In this document: positions 1-8,013 of the stretch, piece by piece
How positions within the stretch are numbered: position 1 is the stretch's first letter
How the letters are laid out: each line of letters opens with the position of its first letter
Assembly (NCBI GenBank): GCA_003645555.1
Contig: QNFN01000007.1
Location: 1 to 16,127 of the forward strand
Length of the DNA: 16,127 nucleotides
Direction of reading: 5' to 3'
Source of the DNA: Gammaproteobacteria bacterium
GTDB lineage: Bacteria; Pseudomonadota; Gammaproteobacteria; QNFN01
Made by a program: the position numbers and the translations under genes
The notes under the pieces: model-generated
Databases searched by the model: none
Told to the model about the DNA's origin: nothing
The model's input: only the letters and a program-made list of their open reading frames with translations

Positions 1-1866
1 ATCATGCTCTCCACCAACCCGGCCCACGACCTGGAAATCCCCGGTGCGCACCTGCTCGGCAACCTGCCCGGCAGGTTGCACGATCTCGGGACCGCGCTGT
101 ACCAGGCGCGGCATGAGGTCGCCGAGGCCACCGCCACGGGCGCAGCGCGTTTCGAGGACCAGAAGGCGCAACTTGAGACGGTCATCCGCAAGCTCAAGGA
201 AGGGGTAGTGGTGTGCGACGTCAATGCCAGCATCCTGCTCTACAACCCGGCCGCGCAGCGGCTGTTCCGCAACAGCGACGCCCTCGGCCTGGGCCGTTCA
301 CTCTATGGCCTGTGCACCCGCGACCCGATCGAACACACGCTGGAACTGCTGCGCTGCGATCCGTTTGACGAGTCGTCCGGGAAGGGCAGGCCGGAAAGTG
401 AGTTCATCTGCACGACGCTCGACAACGAAGTGCTCATCCACTGTCACATGAGCCTCGTCCCCGCGCGCCTCGAGCACAGGGAAGTCTTCGTCATGACCTT
501 CGAGGACGTCACCCACCAGCTCAACGTGGTGGCCAAACGCGACGTGCTGATCCGGGCGATGGTCGAGGGGTTACGAGGCCCGTTGGCAAACCTGCGTGCC
601 GCCACGGAGAACCTCGTCGCAGATCCTGGTATCGAGCCGGTGATGCGCGAGGCGTTCCTGGCCGTGATCGACCAAGAGAGTGCCAAGCTCAACGAACGGT
701 TCGATCCGCTCGCCAGGAAAAGCCGTGAGTTGATCACCACCCACTGGCCGATGGCCGACATCCTTTCGGTGGACCTCGTTTCAGTCGTCGCGCGGCGGCT
801 GGAGCGACGTGGCGAAGTGCGGGTGACCGCAACGGGAAGCCCGCTGTGGATGAACGTCGACAGCCATTCGGTCACCAGGCTGATCGAGTTTTTCATCAGG
901 CGCATCGATGAAGCCCAGGCGGTGGTGCAAGTAGATATCGAGGCGCTGCTCGGAGACCGGCGCGTCTACCTCGACCTGGTCTGGCAGGGCCAACCGATCG
1001 ACCCGGTGACGCTCGAGGCCTGGTGTGCGGAACGGGTTGCCGAGGAGCCGGAGAGTCCGATCATTACCGATGTCCTCACCCGCCACAACAGCGAGGTCTG
1101 GAGCAAGGCGCATCGGCGCACGGGCTGTGCCTACCTGCGCATCCCGCTACCGATTTCGAGACGCCAGTGGGAGGTGCCTGGCGAACCGCTTCCCGAGCGC
1201 CCGGAGTTCTACGATTTCAGCTTCAACGATGAAGACCGCACCCTCGGTGACCTCGGCGACCGGCCATTGAAGAGTCTCGAGTACGTCGTCTTCGATACCG
1301 AAACCACCGGTCTGCAGCCGTCGGTCGGTGACGAGATCATCTCCATCGCCGGGGTGCGCATCGTCAACCAGAGGATCCTTAGCGGCGAGAACTTCGATCG
1401 CCTGGTCAATCCAGGGCGGGTCATACCGTATGGCTCGATCCGCTTTCACGGCATCACCGACGAGATGGTGAGGGACAAGCCGTCGATCCAGTCGGTGCTG
1501 CCCCAGTTCAGGGCGTTCGTCGACGAGGCGGTGCTGGTCGCGCACAACGCCGCGTTCGACATGAAGTTCATCCGTCTCAAGGAAGACGGTTGCGACGTGC
1601 GTTTTGGCAACCCGGTGCTGGACACGCTGCTGCTGTCGGTCTGCCTGCATGCCGAGACACCGGATCACACCCTCGACGCCATTGCCCGACGTCTTGGTGT
1701 CGAGGTGCACGACCGGCACACCGCGCTGGGTGACTCGATGGTCACGGCAGAGATCTTTGTCCGGCTGCTCGACCTGCTCGAGTCGCAGGGGATCAGGACG
1801 CTTGCCGAGGCGGTCGAAGCCTCGGAGAAGATGGTCAAGGTACGCAGGCAGCAGGCGAAGTTCTAG
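1..1866 (+). CDS. PAS / degenerate histidine-kinase-like / DEDDh 3'-5' exonuclease fusion (5' end probably outside window)
   Basis: The frame is open from base 1; the ATG at 4 is probably internal, because the first ~55 residues read like the linker after a membrane/HAMP region. Numbering from that ATG, residues ~58-175 form a PAS domain. Residues ~180-400 resemble a histidine kinase core, but the H-box is degenerate: LRGPL at 190-194 has Glu188 where the phospho-His should be, and no clear ATP-binding G-boxes are visible. Residues ~425-615 are a DnaQ/polymerase III epsilon-type exonuclease with all motifs intact: FDTETTG (D431, E433), AHNAAFD (H514, D519) and HDRHTALGD (H572, D577). It is therefore probably an active nuclease with a sensory front end; ligand and role are unknown. 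Similar PAS-exonuclease proteins occur in Pseudomonas and other gammaproteobacteria. The TAG stop lies inside the first base pairs of a palindromic element. It is convergent with the genes that follow. Confidence 0.85.
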   Translation: MMLSTNPAHDLEIPGAHLLGNLPGRLHDLGTALYQARHEVAEATATGAARFEDQKAQLETVIRKLKEGVVVCDVNASILLYNPAAQRLFRNSDALGLGRSLYGLCTRDPIEHTLELLRCDPFDESSGKGRPESEFICTTLDNEVLIHCHMSLVPARLEHREVFVMTFEDVTHQLNVVAKRDVLIRAMVEGLRGPLANLRAATENLVADPGIEPVMREAFLAVIDQESAKLNERFDPLARKSRELITTHWPMADILSVDLVSVVARRLERRGEVRVTATGSPLWMNVDSHSVTRLIEFFIRRIDEAQAVVQVDIEALLGDRRVYLDLVWQGQPIDPVTLEAWCAERVAEEPESPIITDVLTRHNSEVWSKAHRRTGCAYLRIPLPISRRQWEVPGEPLPERPEFYDFSFNDEDRTLGDLGDRPLKSLEYVVFDTETTGLQPSVGDEIISIAGVRIVNQRILSGENFDRLVNPGRVIPYGSIRFHGITDEMVRDKPSIQSVLPQFRAFVDEAVLVAHNAAFDMKFIRLKEDGCDVRFGNPVLDTLLLSVCLHAETPDHTLDAIARRLGVEVHDRHTALGDSMVTAEIFVRLLDLLESQGIRTLAEAVEASEKMVKVRRQQAKF

Positions 1867-2009
1867 CAGGCTGTTGAAATTCTACTCAACAGGCACGATC
1901 CGGCGTCAAAATTGGCCTCAAAATGCTCATTTACTCCAGTAAACTGCGCTTTCTCGGCCTGTTTTTCCTTATCTCGCACTCATCTGAGCGAATTTCAACA
2001 GCCTGCTAG
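1863..2009. repeat. MITE-like palindromic element 1, 19-bp perfect terminal inverted repeats
   Basis: A 147-bp non-coding element begins with CTAGCAGGCTGTTGAAATT (1863-1881) and ends with its exact reverse complement (1991-2009). A small internal palindrome, TTTACT-cc-AGTAAA, lies at 1930-1943. Both ends are CTAG, which would fit a TA or CTAG target duplication of the IS630/mariner type; that assignment is inference. No transposase is encoded. The left end carries the stop codon of the exonuclease gene (TAG at 1864-1866). It lies between convergent transcription units and may also act as a bidirectional terminator. Similar intergenic repeats are known from many gammaproteobacteria, but I cannot name a family. 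Confidence 0.8.
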
Positions 2010-2064
2010 GGAAGTCGTCAGGGCGTCAATACTGGGTCGTTACCACGGCAACCAGCCAAGCCAA

Positions 2065-2106
2065 TGTAGGCCGGACTTCAGTCCGACAAGTCGGGCCTGG
2101 GCCCGG
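2065..2106 (+). repeat. REP-like doublet: GTAG followed by two adjacent hairpins
   Basis: GTAG at 2066-2069 is followed by a hairpin CGGACT-tc-AGTCCG (2072-2085). After a short spacer comes a second hairpin, CGGGCC-tg-GGCCCG (2092-2105). A GTAG tetranucleotide at the foot of a small GC-rich hairpin is typical of REP sequences mobilised by RAYT (REP-associated tyrosine) transposases. It lies in the convergent gap after the rhodanese gene. No RAYT gene is in the window. Confidence 0.55.
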
Positions 2107-2136
2107 TCTGCATGTTGGCGTATCAAGCGGCCACCC

Positions 2137-2151
2137 GAATCGCCACGATTC
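2137..2151 (-). terminator. Small hairpin just after the rhodanese stop; possible transcript end or stabiliser
   Basis: GAATCG-cca-CGATTC forms a 6-bp stem starting 5 bases past the rhodanese stop codon. It has no following T-tract on the minus strand, so it is not a standard intrinsic terminator. Together with the REP-like doublet at 2065-2106 it may mark the 3' end of the kinase/regulator/rhodanese transcript. Confidence 0.25.
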
Positions 2152-2156
2152 AGCAA

Positions 2157-2636
2157 TCATGGATTACTGCCTGGCCCAAGCTGGGCCGTCTCGATCCGCG
2201 GCGCGAAGTAGGCGTCGGCGGCGTCGAGGGTGACCTCGCGTTGGTCGTTGTCGACCAGCGGCTGCTCGTAGTCGTTCCAGCCACGTAGCCCGGTCTGCAG
2301 CGAACGCACCGACCGGTAGCCCATTTTTTGCATGACTTCGGCGGCGAGGATGGTGCGGTTCCCGGAGCGGCAGGCCAGGACGATCTCCTGTTCGCGCGCC
2401 GCGGCCAGTCCAGGGACGGTCTCCTCGTAACCCCAGTCGCAGGCCAGTTCGAGAATGCCACGCGGGACATTGAGCGAGCCGGCGATGTGCATCGCGGTGT
2501 ATTCGTAGGGTTCGCGGATGTCGACCAGCAACAGGTCACGGCCGGCGTCGAGCTCCTCGCGCAGGTCCCAGGGGAACAACTCCCTGACTCCCGGTCGCGT
2601 GAATACGACCAGGTCGGAGAACCGGTGCGGCTTCAT
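2157..2636 (-). CDS. Single-domain rhodanese-like sulfurtransferase
   Basis: A 159-residue cytoplasmic protein with one rhodanese fold. The active-site loop is CRSGNR with catalytic Cys89, the six-residue loop of active sulfurtransferases. The CDC25/rhodanese hallmarks LLLVDIREPYEY (~36-47) and H50-I-A-G-S-L-N-V-P are present. There is no signal peptide. An N-terminal extension of ~22 residues and a ~30-residue C-terminal tail flank the domain. Its ATG overlaps the stop of the response regulator gene by 4 bases (ATGA at 2633-2636), so translation is probably coupled. In sulfur oxidisers, rhodaneses load persulfide onto TusA or DsrE-type carriers; given the adjacent dsr locus, such a role is plausible but inferred. 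It could instead modulate the neighbouring two-component system. Confidence 0.88.
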   Translation of the reverse strand: MKPHRFSDLVVFTRPGVRELFPWDLREELDAGRDLLLVDIREPYEYTAMHIAGSLNVPRGILELACDWGYEETVPGLAAAREQEIVLACRSGNRTILAAEVMQKMGYRSVRSLQTGLRGWNDYEQPLVDNDQREVTLDAADAYFAPRIETAQLGPGSNP

Positions 2637-3283
2637 CGCAGGTGGTGGGTCAGGCCGTGCTCGACCGCCATCACCGCCGCCTCGACCCGCGAGTGCAGGC
2701 CAAGTTTACGCAGTACGGCCTTGACGTGCAGCTTGACGGTGCCGTCGGAGATGCCGAGGTTGCGGGCGATGACCTTGTTGCTCTGGCCCTCGGTGACATG
2801 GCACAGGATCTCGCGTTCACGCGGGGTCAGCTCGGTGAACGGGTCCTCGGGCGGCAGCGGTTCGTTGCCGCCGCCCTGGACCACCTTGGCCAGGACGCCG
2901 GTCAGTTCCGGGGCCACCACCGTGCTGCCCTCGACGATCTGCTTCAGGGCGCTGATCACCTCGTCCGGCTCCATGTCCTTGATCAGGTACCCCTGAGCAC
3001 CGTTGCGCAGCGATTCGACCAGGTCGCGTTCCTCGGTGCTGGTGGTCAGCATCACGACCGGCATGGTCAAGCCTATCTCGCGCAGCCGGCGTAGCACCGT
3101 CAATCCGTCCATGACCGGCATGCGCAGGTCGAGCAGCACGATGTCGGGGTTGTTCTCCTGCGCCAGGCGGATGCCTTCGGCACCGTCGCCGACGGCGTCG
3201 ATGACGGTAATATCGCGCCGCGTCAGCAGCTCCTGCAATCCGATCCGGAACAGGGCGTGGTCGTCAATGATGAGTACGCGCAT
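2633..3283 (-). CDS. NarL/FixJ-family response regulator (receiver + LuxR-type HTH)
   Basis: A 216-residue DNA-binding response regulator. Residues 1-120 are the receiver: acidic pair D7/D8, phospho-acceptor D52 in LLDLRMP, and the conserved K in the LIKDMEPDEV segment. A Pro/Gly-rich linker joins it to a LuxR-type helix-turn-helix (LTPREREIL, then NKVIARNLGISDGTVKLHV). I chose ATG 3283 (MRVLIIDDH) because the receiver begins there; the frame extends 16 residues further upstream with no domain support. The start overlaps the kinase gene by 20 bases and the stop overlaps the rhodanese start by 4, giving a tight kinase-regulator-rhodanese unit. Its targets are unknown. The adjacent dsr genes are obvious candidates, but this is inference. 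Confidence 0.93.
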   Translation of the reverse strand: MRVLIIDDHALFRIGLQELLTRRDITVIDAVGDGAEGIRLAQENNPDIVLLDLRMPVMDGLTVLRRLREIGLTMPVVMLTTSTEERDLVESLRNGAQGYLIKDMEPDEVISALKQIVEGSTVVAPELTGVLAKVVQGGGNEPLPPEDPFTELTPREREILCHVTEGQSNKVIARNLGISDGTVKLHVKAVLRKLGLHSRVEAAVMAVEHGLTHHLR

Positions 3284-4985
3284 CGTTACCGCTGGCTTGT
3301 TCGATATGGGGGGGGGTGGAGCCAATTTCATCGGCCTGGTGGTGGAATGTCAATTCGATCCGCGTACCTTCGCCGGGTTCGGATTCAATGCGTAGCGCAC
3401 CACCGAGGCGTTGTGCCCTTTCCTGCATGATCGACAGGCCGACATGTTCTCCCGGGCTGCCGTCGAGGACGGTGTCACCGATGCCGATGCCGTCATCCTC
3501 GATCAGGGCACGGAATTCACCTTTTCCGTCGCAGTGCATGAGCACCCGGACATGTTGTGCCTGGCTGTGTTTGCGAATGTTGGCGAGTGACTCCTGGACG
3601 ATGCGCACGACCTGCATCTCGAGGATCACCGGCAACGCGACATCGGTGCAGTCGTGTTGCAGGACAGCGGTGATTCCGGTCTCCTTGCGGAAGCGCTCGA
3701 CCAGGTTCTGGAGCGTTGGTACCAGCCCGCGGCCGTCGAGCGGGGCGCGGAAATGGAACAGCAGTTGGCGCAGCTCGGTGTGCGCCTCGTCGAGGCTGGC
3801 GCGGATGCGCCCGGTCTCCTGGCGTGCCTGCGCGGTGTCGTCCTGTTGCAGTGTGTCGTCGAGCATGCGCACCTGGTAGCGCAGGCTGGCCAGGGTCTGG
3901 GCCAGTGAGTCGTGCAACTCGTGCGCGAGCATGGTGCGTTCCTGCATCAGCGACATGCGCTTGGCCTGGTTGTCCAGGTAGGCCTTTTCGATGGCCATGC
4001 CGAGGTGGCGGCCGATGCTGTTCAGCAATTCGGTGAAGTCGCGGCTGATGGCAACCCCGGCTTCGTCGAGGAACAGGTTGTAGATGCCCAGGTCGTGGCC
4101 GCGGTACTGCAGCGGCACGGCGAGCAGGGTGATGGTCTCCTGTTCGCCAAAGATCGGCTGGCCGATGATGGCGTTGCACTCGCTGATGTCGTTACGGCAC
4201 TGGATGGTGCCCGACTCCAGGGCCATGCTGCAGACACAGCTCTCTTCCATCGAGATATGTTTCTCGGCGCTGACGATCTCGTCATCGAGGCCGAGGCTGG
4301 CGACCAGGCGCATCTTCTTGTCCGACCCGAGCAGGCGTACCGTGGCCGCGCGTGCGTCGGTGACGTCGCGCAGGGTGTGCAGGAAGTGGGTCAGCAGGTC
4401 GTCGAGGTCGCGGTACTTGTTGATACTGGCGGCCACCTCGTAGAGGATCGCCAGCGAGCGGGTCTGGTGGGCCAGGCGGGTGGTCTGCTTGTGGACCCGC
4501 TCGTCCATCTCGTGGGTCAGCTCCTCGAGGCGCTCACCGAGGCGGTTGATGTCACCGGTCAACTCGACGAATTCACCGGACTCGGGGACCGGTACACGCG
4601 CCGACAGCCGCCCGCTGCGCATCACGCGTGCCCATTGGCGCAGTTGCTCGAGAGGTTCGATGACATTGCTGCGCATGCGCCGCAGCATGCGTCGTAACTG
4701 GTGCAGGCTGAGTCCGGCGAGCAGCAGCTGAAGCGCGGCCAGGTAGGGTACCGCGCCAGGTAACATCGGCATCAGCAGGGCGACCAAGGCGATGCCAATC
4801 AGCATCAGCAGCATCAGGCTGCAGGGCAGGGCGAGTCGGCCCGCGCTCAGGGTGTCGAACTTCCAGCTGTTGACGGCCTCGCCATCGCTACCGATGACGT
4901 AGCCGCAGAGCCGGCTGGCTTCCTGTTTTTCGGACAGGGTTGTCATGTCGTGTGGGCTGGATCCCGTGTGATTGACCGTTGGCAT
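3264..4985 (-). CDS. NarX-like membrane sensor histidine kinase with four-cysteine GAF region
   Basis: About 573 residues from ATG 4985 (ATG 4946 is an equally possible start; neither has a good Shine-Dalgarno). Two hydrophobic segments near residues 50-90 are almost contiguous, leaving hardly any periplasmic loop, unlike classical NarX, so sensing is probably cytoplasmic. A HAMP and coiled coil (~100-165) follow, then a GAF-like domain (~180-335), then HisKA_3 with the motif HELHDSLAQTL (phospho-His ~H358) and a HATPase domain (NIRKHSQA, EDDGIGI, GLSIMQERA). The GAF carries C250-X-C252, C263 and C270, which could form a redox or metal centre or react with sulfur species. This is the NarX/NreB class of kinase and pairs with the NarL-like regulator that overlaps it. 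It lies right after dsrR, in the place of dsrS. Confidence 0.92.
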   Translation of the reverse strand: MPTVNHTGSSPHDMTTLSEKQEASRLCGYVIGSDGEAVNSWKFDTLSAGRLALPCSLMLLMLIGIALVALLMPMLPGAVPYLAALQLLLAGLSLHQLRRMLRRMRSNVIEPLEQLRQWARVMRSGRLSARVPVPESGEFVELTGDINRLGERLEELTHEMDERVHKQTTRLAHQTRSLAILYEVAASINKYRDLDDLLTHFLHTLRDVTDARAATVRLLGSDKKMRLVASLGLDDEIVSAEKHISMEESCVCSMALESGTIQCRNDISECNAIIGQPIFGEQETITLLAVPLQYRGHDLGIYNLFLDEAGVAISRDFTELLNSIGRHLGMAIEKAYLDNQAKRMSLMQERTMLAHELHDSLAQTLASLRYQVRMLDDTLQQDDTAQARQETGRIRASLDEAHTELRQLLFHFRAPLDGRGLVPTLQNLVERFRKETGITAVLQHDCTDVALPVILEMQVVRIVQESLANIRKHSQAQHVRVLMHCDGKGEFRALIEDDGIGIGDTVLDGSPGEHVGLSIMQERAQRLGGALRIESEPGEGTRIELTFHHQADEIGSTPPHIEQASGNDARTHH

Positions 4986-4987
4986 CA

Positions 4988-5017
4988 AGTATACGCCGGC
5001 AGTTGGAAGGACGGGAA
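4988..5017 (-). promoter_or_regulatory. Possible sigma-70-like promoter of the sensor kinase unit
   Basis: Read on the minus strand, TATACT (4993-4988) is a good -10 box, with a poor -35 (TTCCCG, 5017-5012) 18 bases upstream. If used, transcription would start near 4981 and the kinase would start at ATG 4946 rather than 4985. The weak -35 makes this tentative; the unit may simply be read through from dsrR. Confidence 0.25.
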
Positions 5018-5023
5018 TCGGGT

Positions 5024-5371
5024 TCAGCGGGCGCGTTTTGGCGGTGCGTAGTCGACGTCGTTCGGGGGCTCGTAGTTCGGGTCATTGGGATTCATGAATA
5101 TGAAGTGGCTGGCTCCAGGCTTCACCTCGGCGTAGTCGACCACGGTACCGTCGAGCACCTCCTCGCTGAGCGGCGAGATCAGTACGTCGACCCCGTCGCA
5201 GTCGACCTTGAAGTCCTCGGGGCTGGCCTGGTCGAATCCGAGTGCGTAGTCGATACCGCCCTTACCATCCGGCTTGGCTGCCAGGCGCAGGCCCATGCTC
5301 TCCTCGGCGCCTTCTCCGGCAAGGCCCTTCTTCACCTGGGCGACGGCGGTTGGGGTCAGCGTGATGATCAT
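5024..5371 (-). CDS. dsrR: DsrR, A-type (IscA-like) scaffold homologue without cluster cysteines
   Basis: A 115-residue protein with the IscA/HesB fold pattern (MIITLTPTAVAQVKK at the start, FIFMNPNDPNY near the end). The three cysteines that bind Fe-S clusters in IscA are missing: DGKGGIDY replaces the first Cys region and NPNDPNYEPP replaces the CGCG tail. The only Cys is C58. This is the hallmark of DsrR. In Allochromatium, DsrR is needed for efficient sulfur oxidation and is thought to act post-transcriptionally on dsr expression. The start ATG 5371 overlaps the dsrN stop as ATGA and has a strong Shine-Dalgarno (AAGGAG) inside dsrN. It is the last recognisable dsr gene here; dsrS is not found downstream. 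Confidence 0.92.
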   Translation of the reverse strand: MIITLTPTAVAQVKKGLAGEGAEESMGLRLAAKPDGKGGIDYALGFDQASPEDFKVDCDGVDVLISPLSEEVLDGTVVDYAEVKPGASHFIFMNPNDPNYEPPNDVDYAPPKRAR

Positions 5372-6777
5372 GTGCTCTCTCCTTGATTGTCAGGTCTTCG
5401 GACGATGTCTCGGCAGTGACGCACATGGTCGACAAAGCGGTCAGCCCAGTGGTTGCCAGCGACGTCGCGCAGGTGGGCGTAGCTGGCCAGCAGGTTATGC
5501 ATGACCAGCCCGTCATGGTGTCCATCGATGCCATAGCCGCGTTCGACCTGGTAAGCGTAGGTCAGGCCGTCGGGCAGTCCCGTGAGGCGTGAGTAGTGGA
5601 ACTCGTGGGCATAGAAACTGGCATGGCCATCGTTGGTCGCCGGCAACGGCCAGGGGCCATGGCCGGTCTCGCGCAGGCGCACGTAGCCACGGCCAACCGG
5701 ACGTGTCTCCATCTGCACCTCGGCCGGGATGACGCCGACCATTTCACCGCTCTGTCCGTCCCAGTGCAGGCGGCGGGTCAGGTACATCAGGCCGCCGCAC
5801 TCGGCGTAGGTCGGCAGGCCACCCTCGATCGCTGTGCGTAGCGCAGAACGCAGCGAGGTATTGGCCTCGAGTGCCTGCAGCGAGGTCTCGGGAAAGCCGC
5901 CGCCGATGAACAGGCCGTCGATGTCGGGCAAGGCCGGGTCACGCAGAGTGTCGAACGGTATGAGTTCAGCACCAGCGCCGATGAGGGCGTCGAGATCGCC
6001 CGGGTAGTAGAAGCCGAAGGCACGGTCGCGAGCGATGCCGATCCGCACCGGGTCGGGGTTTATGCGGGGGGTGACGGCGGCGACGGTTGGCAAGGGTGGC
6101 GCCGCGGTCTTCTCGAGCAGGACGCCGAGGTCGATGTGCTGCTCGATGGCCGTGGCCAGCTGTGCGATTCGGGTGTCGGCGGCCTCCGCCTCGTTGGCCG
6201 GTTCCAGTCCGAGGTGGCGTTCGTTGATGACCAGGGTGTCGTTACGCGGCACGGCGCCCAGTACCGGGATGTCGGTGTAGTGCTCGATGACGGCGCGCAG
6301 TTTCGACTCGTGGCGCGCTCCGCCGACGAAATTGAGTATCACCCCGGCGAACCGCAGGCGCGGGTCGAACTGGGCGTAGCCAAGCAGCAGCGGGGCGACA
6401 CCACGGATGGTGCCACGGGTGTCGAGGACCATGATGACCGGCAGATCGAGCAGGTGCGCCAGCGCCGCATTGCTGTTGCTGCCCTCGACGTCGAGACCGT
6501 CGTGCAGTCCCTTGTTGCCCTCGACCAGCGCCACGTCGGCACCGGCGGCATGGCGTGAAAACTGCGCCCGGATCTCGTCGGTCGACTGCATCTGGAAATC
6601 GAGGTTGTGACACGCACGTCCGGTGGCCTGGCCGAGCCACATCGGGTCGATGTAGTCGGGACCCTTCTTGAACGGTTGAACAGCGAGTCCACGCCGGGCC
6701 AGGGCGGCGCACAGGCCGATGCTGACACTGGTCTTGCCAGAGGACTTGTGTGCGGCGGAGACCAGGAAACGGGCCAT
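5368..6777 (-). CDS. dsrN: DsrN, siroheme amidating enzyme (CobB/CbiA-like)
   Basis: A 469-residue homologue of cobyrinate a,c-diamide synthase. In dsr loci it is taken to convert siroheme to the siroamide found in DsrAB, using ATP and glutamine. The N-terminal ATP-binding domain starts with the P-loop AAHKSSGKTS (8-17) and FKKGPDYIDPMW. The C-terminal half is a class I glutamine amidotransferase domain with nucleophile Cys327 in YAECGGLMYL and His ~394 in EFHYSRL. Length and domain order are those of a complete enzyme. The start ATG 6777 is 32 bases after dsrP without a clear Shine-Dalgarno. The neighbours exclude a cobalamin role as the main one: there are no other cob genes nearby. Confidence 0.95.
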   Translation of the reverse strand: MARFLVSAAHKSSGKTSVSIGLCAALARRGLAVQPFKKGPDYIDPMWLGQATGRACHNLDFQMQSTDEIRAQFSRHAAGADVALVEGNKGLHDGLDVEGSNSNAALAHLLDLPVIMVLDTRGTIRGVAPLLLGYAQFDPRLRFAGVILNFVGGARHESKLRAVIEHYTDIPVLGAVPRNDTLVINERHLGLEPANEAEAADTRIAQLATAIEQHIDLGVLLEKTAAPPLPTVAAVTPRINPDPVRIGIARDRAFGFYYPGDLDALIGAGAELIPFDTLRDPALPDIDGLFIGGGFPETSLQALEANTSLRSALRTAIEGGLPTYAECGGLMYLTRRLHWDGQSGEMVGVIPAEVQMETRPVGRGYVRLRETGHGPWPLPATNDGHASFYAHEFHYSRLTGLPDGLTYAYQVERGYGIDGHHDGLVMHNLLASYAHLRDVAGNHWADRFVDHVRHCRDIVRRPDNQGEST

Positions 6778-6809
6778 GGATCAGCCGGGCGCGAGGCGTC
6801 GCGGGTGGC

Positions 6810-8000
6810 TCAGTCGGCCGCCGTGTCGGGCAGGGCGTCGGGGAGGAACGGCAGCACCCGTACCCCAAGGGCGACCAACAACAGGGCCAGCGCGCCGCCC
6901 CCCAGGCCGAGAGCCATTTCCGGCAACGATGGCGCGTAGGGGTTGAAGCTGCCATCGAAAAAGCTGCTGCTGACTTCCATGCCGGGGAACAGTACCAGGG
7001 GTACCGACTGGCCGCCGATAATAATGACGTACATGGTCGCCAGGCCGCCCAGCACCACCAGTACCGATGCGCTGGCCAGGGCCGGCCGCGAGTCGCGGAA
7101 CAGCGGATGGTAGATCAGGCCGAGCGGGATCAGGCTGCCGAGCAGGACCTGGCCGATCCAGAACGTGGTGGTGACCGATCCCCCATCGAGCAGGATCATG
7201 CGCACGGTAGCCTGATGTTCAGCCGCATACAGGTTGGTCAGGTAATAGGTGGTTACGACCAGCAGGGCGATGGCGATGAAGACGCCGAGCAGGTTGCGCA
7301 GCCGGCCGAGCAGGGCGCCGCCGAGCGTCCGCCCGCTGCCGTTGAAGGCCACCAGCATCACCAGGATGAACGCCGCCATGCCGAAGGCAAGCGACAGCAC
7401 GATGAAATAGGGGGCAAGGATGGCCGCGTCGTAGGCCTGGCGCGCAACCAGGAAACCGAAGATCGAGCCGGTGCCGGTGGTCAGTACCAGGCGCCAGCCG
7501 ATGGCGAGCAGGCCGATCCGCTTGCCATATTTGGCCACCGAAGGGTCCATCAGGGTCCACAGGTAGATGGCGACGATCAGGAAAAAGCCGTTGTAGAGAA
7601 AGATATTCCAGGCAAAGATCGACTTGAAGTTGTAGTTGGTCATGGCGACGATCAGCCGGTCGGGGCGACCGAGGTCGAGGACCAGGATCGCCAATCCCCC
7701 GGCCAGCAGGGCGATGGCCAGCAGTCCGGAGAGCCGCGCCAGTGGCTTGTATTCAACCTTGGCGAAGACCGAGCCGATCGACGCGACGTTCAATGCGCCC
7801 GAGGCGGCAACGATCAGGAACACCGCGAAGACGTGCGGCATACCCCAGGCGACCTGGTTGTCCATGCCGGTCACGTGGTGGCCCTGGTGCTCCATGAACC
7901 AGGCTGCGCCGGCGCCGCCGGCGACCAGCACACCGAGCACGGCCAGCAGCAGCAGGTAGCCGCTGCTGGTGCCGATCTCAAGGTAACGGGTGCGCTTCAT
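6810..8000 (-). CDS. dsrP: DsrP, NrfD/PsrC-type integral membrane subunit of DsrMKJOP
   Basis: A 396-residue, highly hydrophobic protein with about ten membrane helices, typical of the NrfD/PsrC family. It exchanges electrons with the quinone pool as part of the DsrMKJOP complex and works with the periplasmic Fe-S protein DsrO and the cytochrome DsrJ. The length is close to A. vinosum DsrP (about 400). It starts at ATG 8000 with a good Shine-Dalgarno (AGGAGA). It lies 13 bases after dsrO. The C-terminus ends in a short polar tail after the last helix. A large open frame exists antisense to this gene but has no support. Confidence 0.95.
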   Translation of the reverse strand: MKRTRYLEIGTSSGYLLLLAVLGVLVAGGAGAAWFMEHQGHHVTGMDNQVAWGMPHVFAVFLIVAASGALNVASIGSVFAKVEYKPLARLSGLLAIALLAGGLAILVLDLGRPDRLIVAMTNYNFKSIFAWNIFLYNGFFLIVAIYLWTLMDPSVAKYGKRIGLLAIGWRLVLTTGTGSIFGFLVARQAYDAAILAPYFIVLSLAFGMAAFILVMLVAFNGSGRTLGGALLGRLRNLLGVFIAIALLVVTTYYLTNLYAAEHQATVRMILLDGGSVTTTFWIGQVLLGSLIPLGLIYHPLFRDSRPALASASVLVVLGGLATMYVIIIGGQSVPLVLFPGMEVSSSFFDGSFNPYAPSLPEMALGLGGGALALLLVALGVRVLPFLPDALPDTAAD

Positions 8001-8013
8001 GTCGTCTCCTGGC

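Noticed and set aside
1147..1719. 190-residue open frame on the minus strand
   Set aside because: Antisense to the exonuclease domain, whose catalytic motifs are complete on the plus strand.
3912..4697. 261-residue open frame on the plus strand
   Set aside because: Antisense to the sensor kinase and without recognisable domain.
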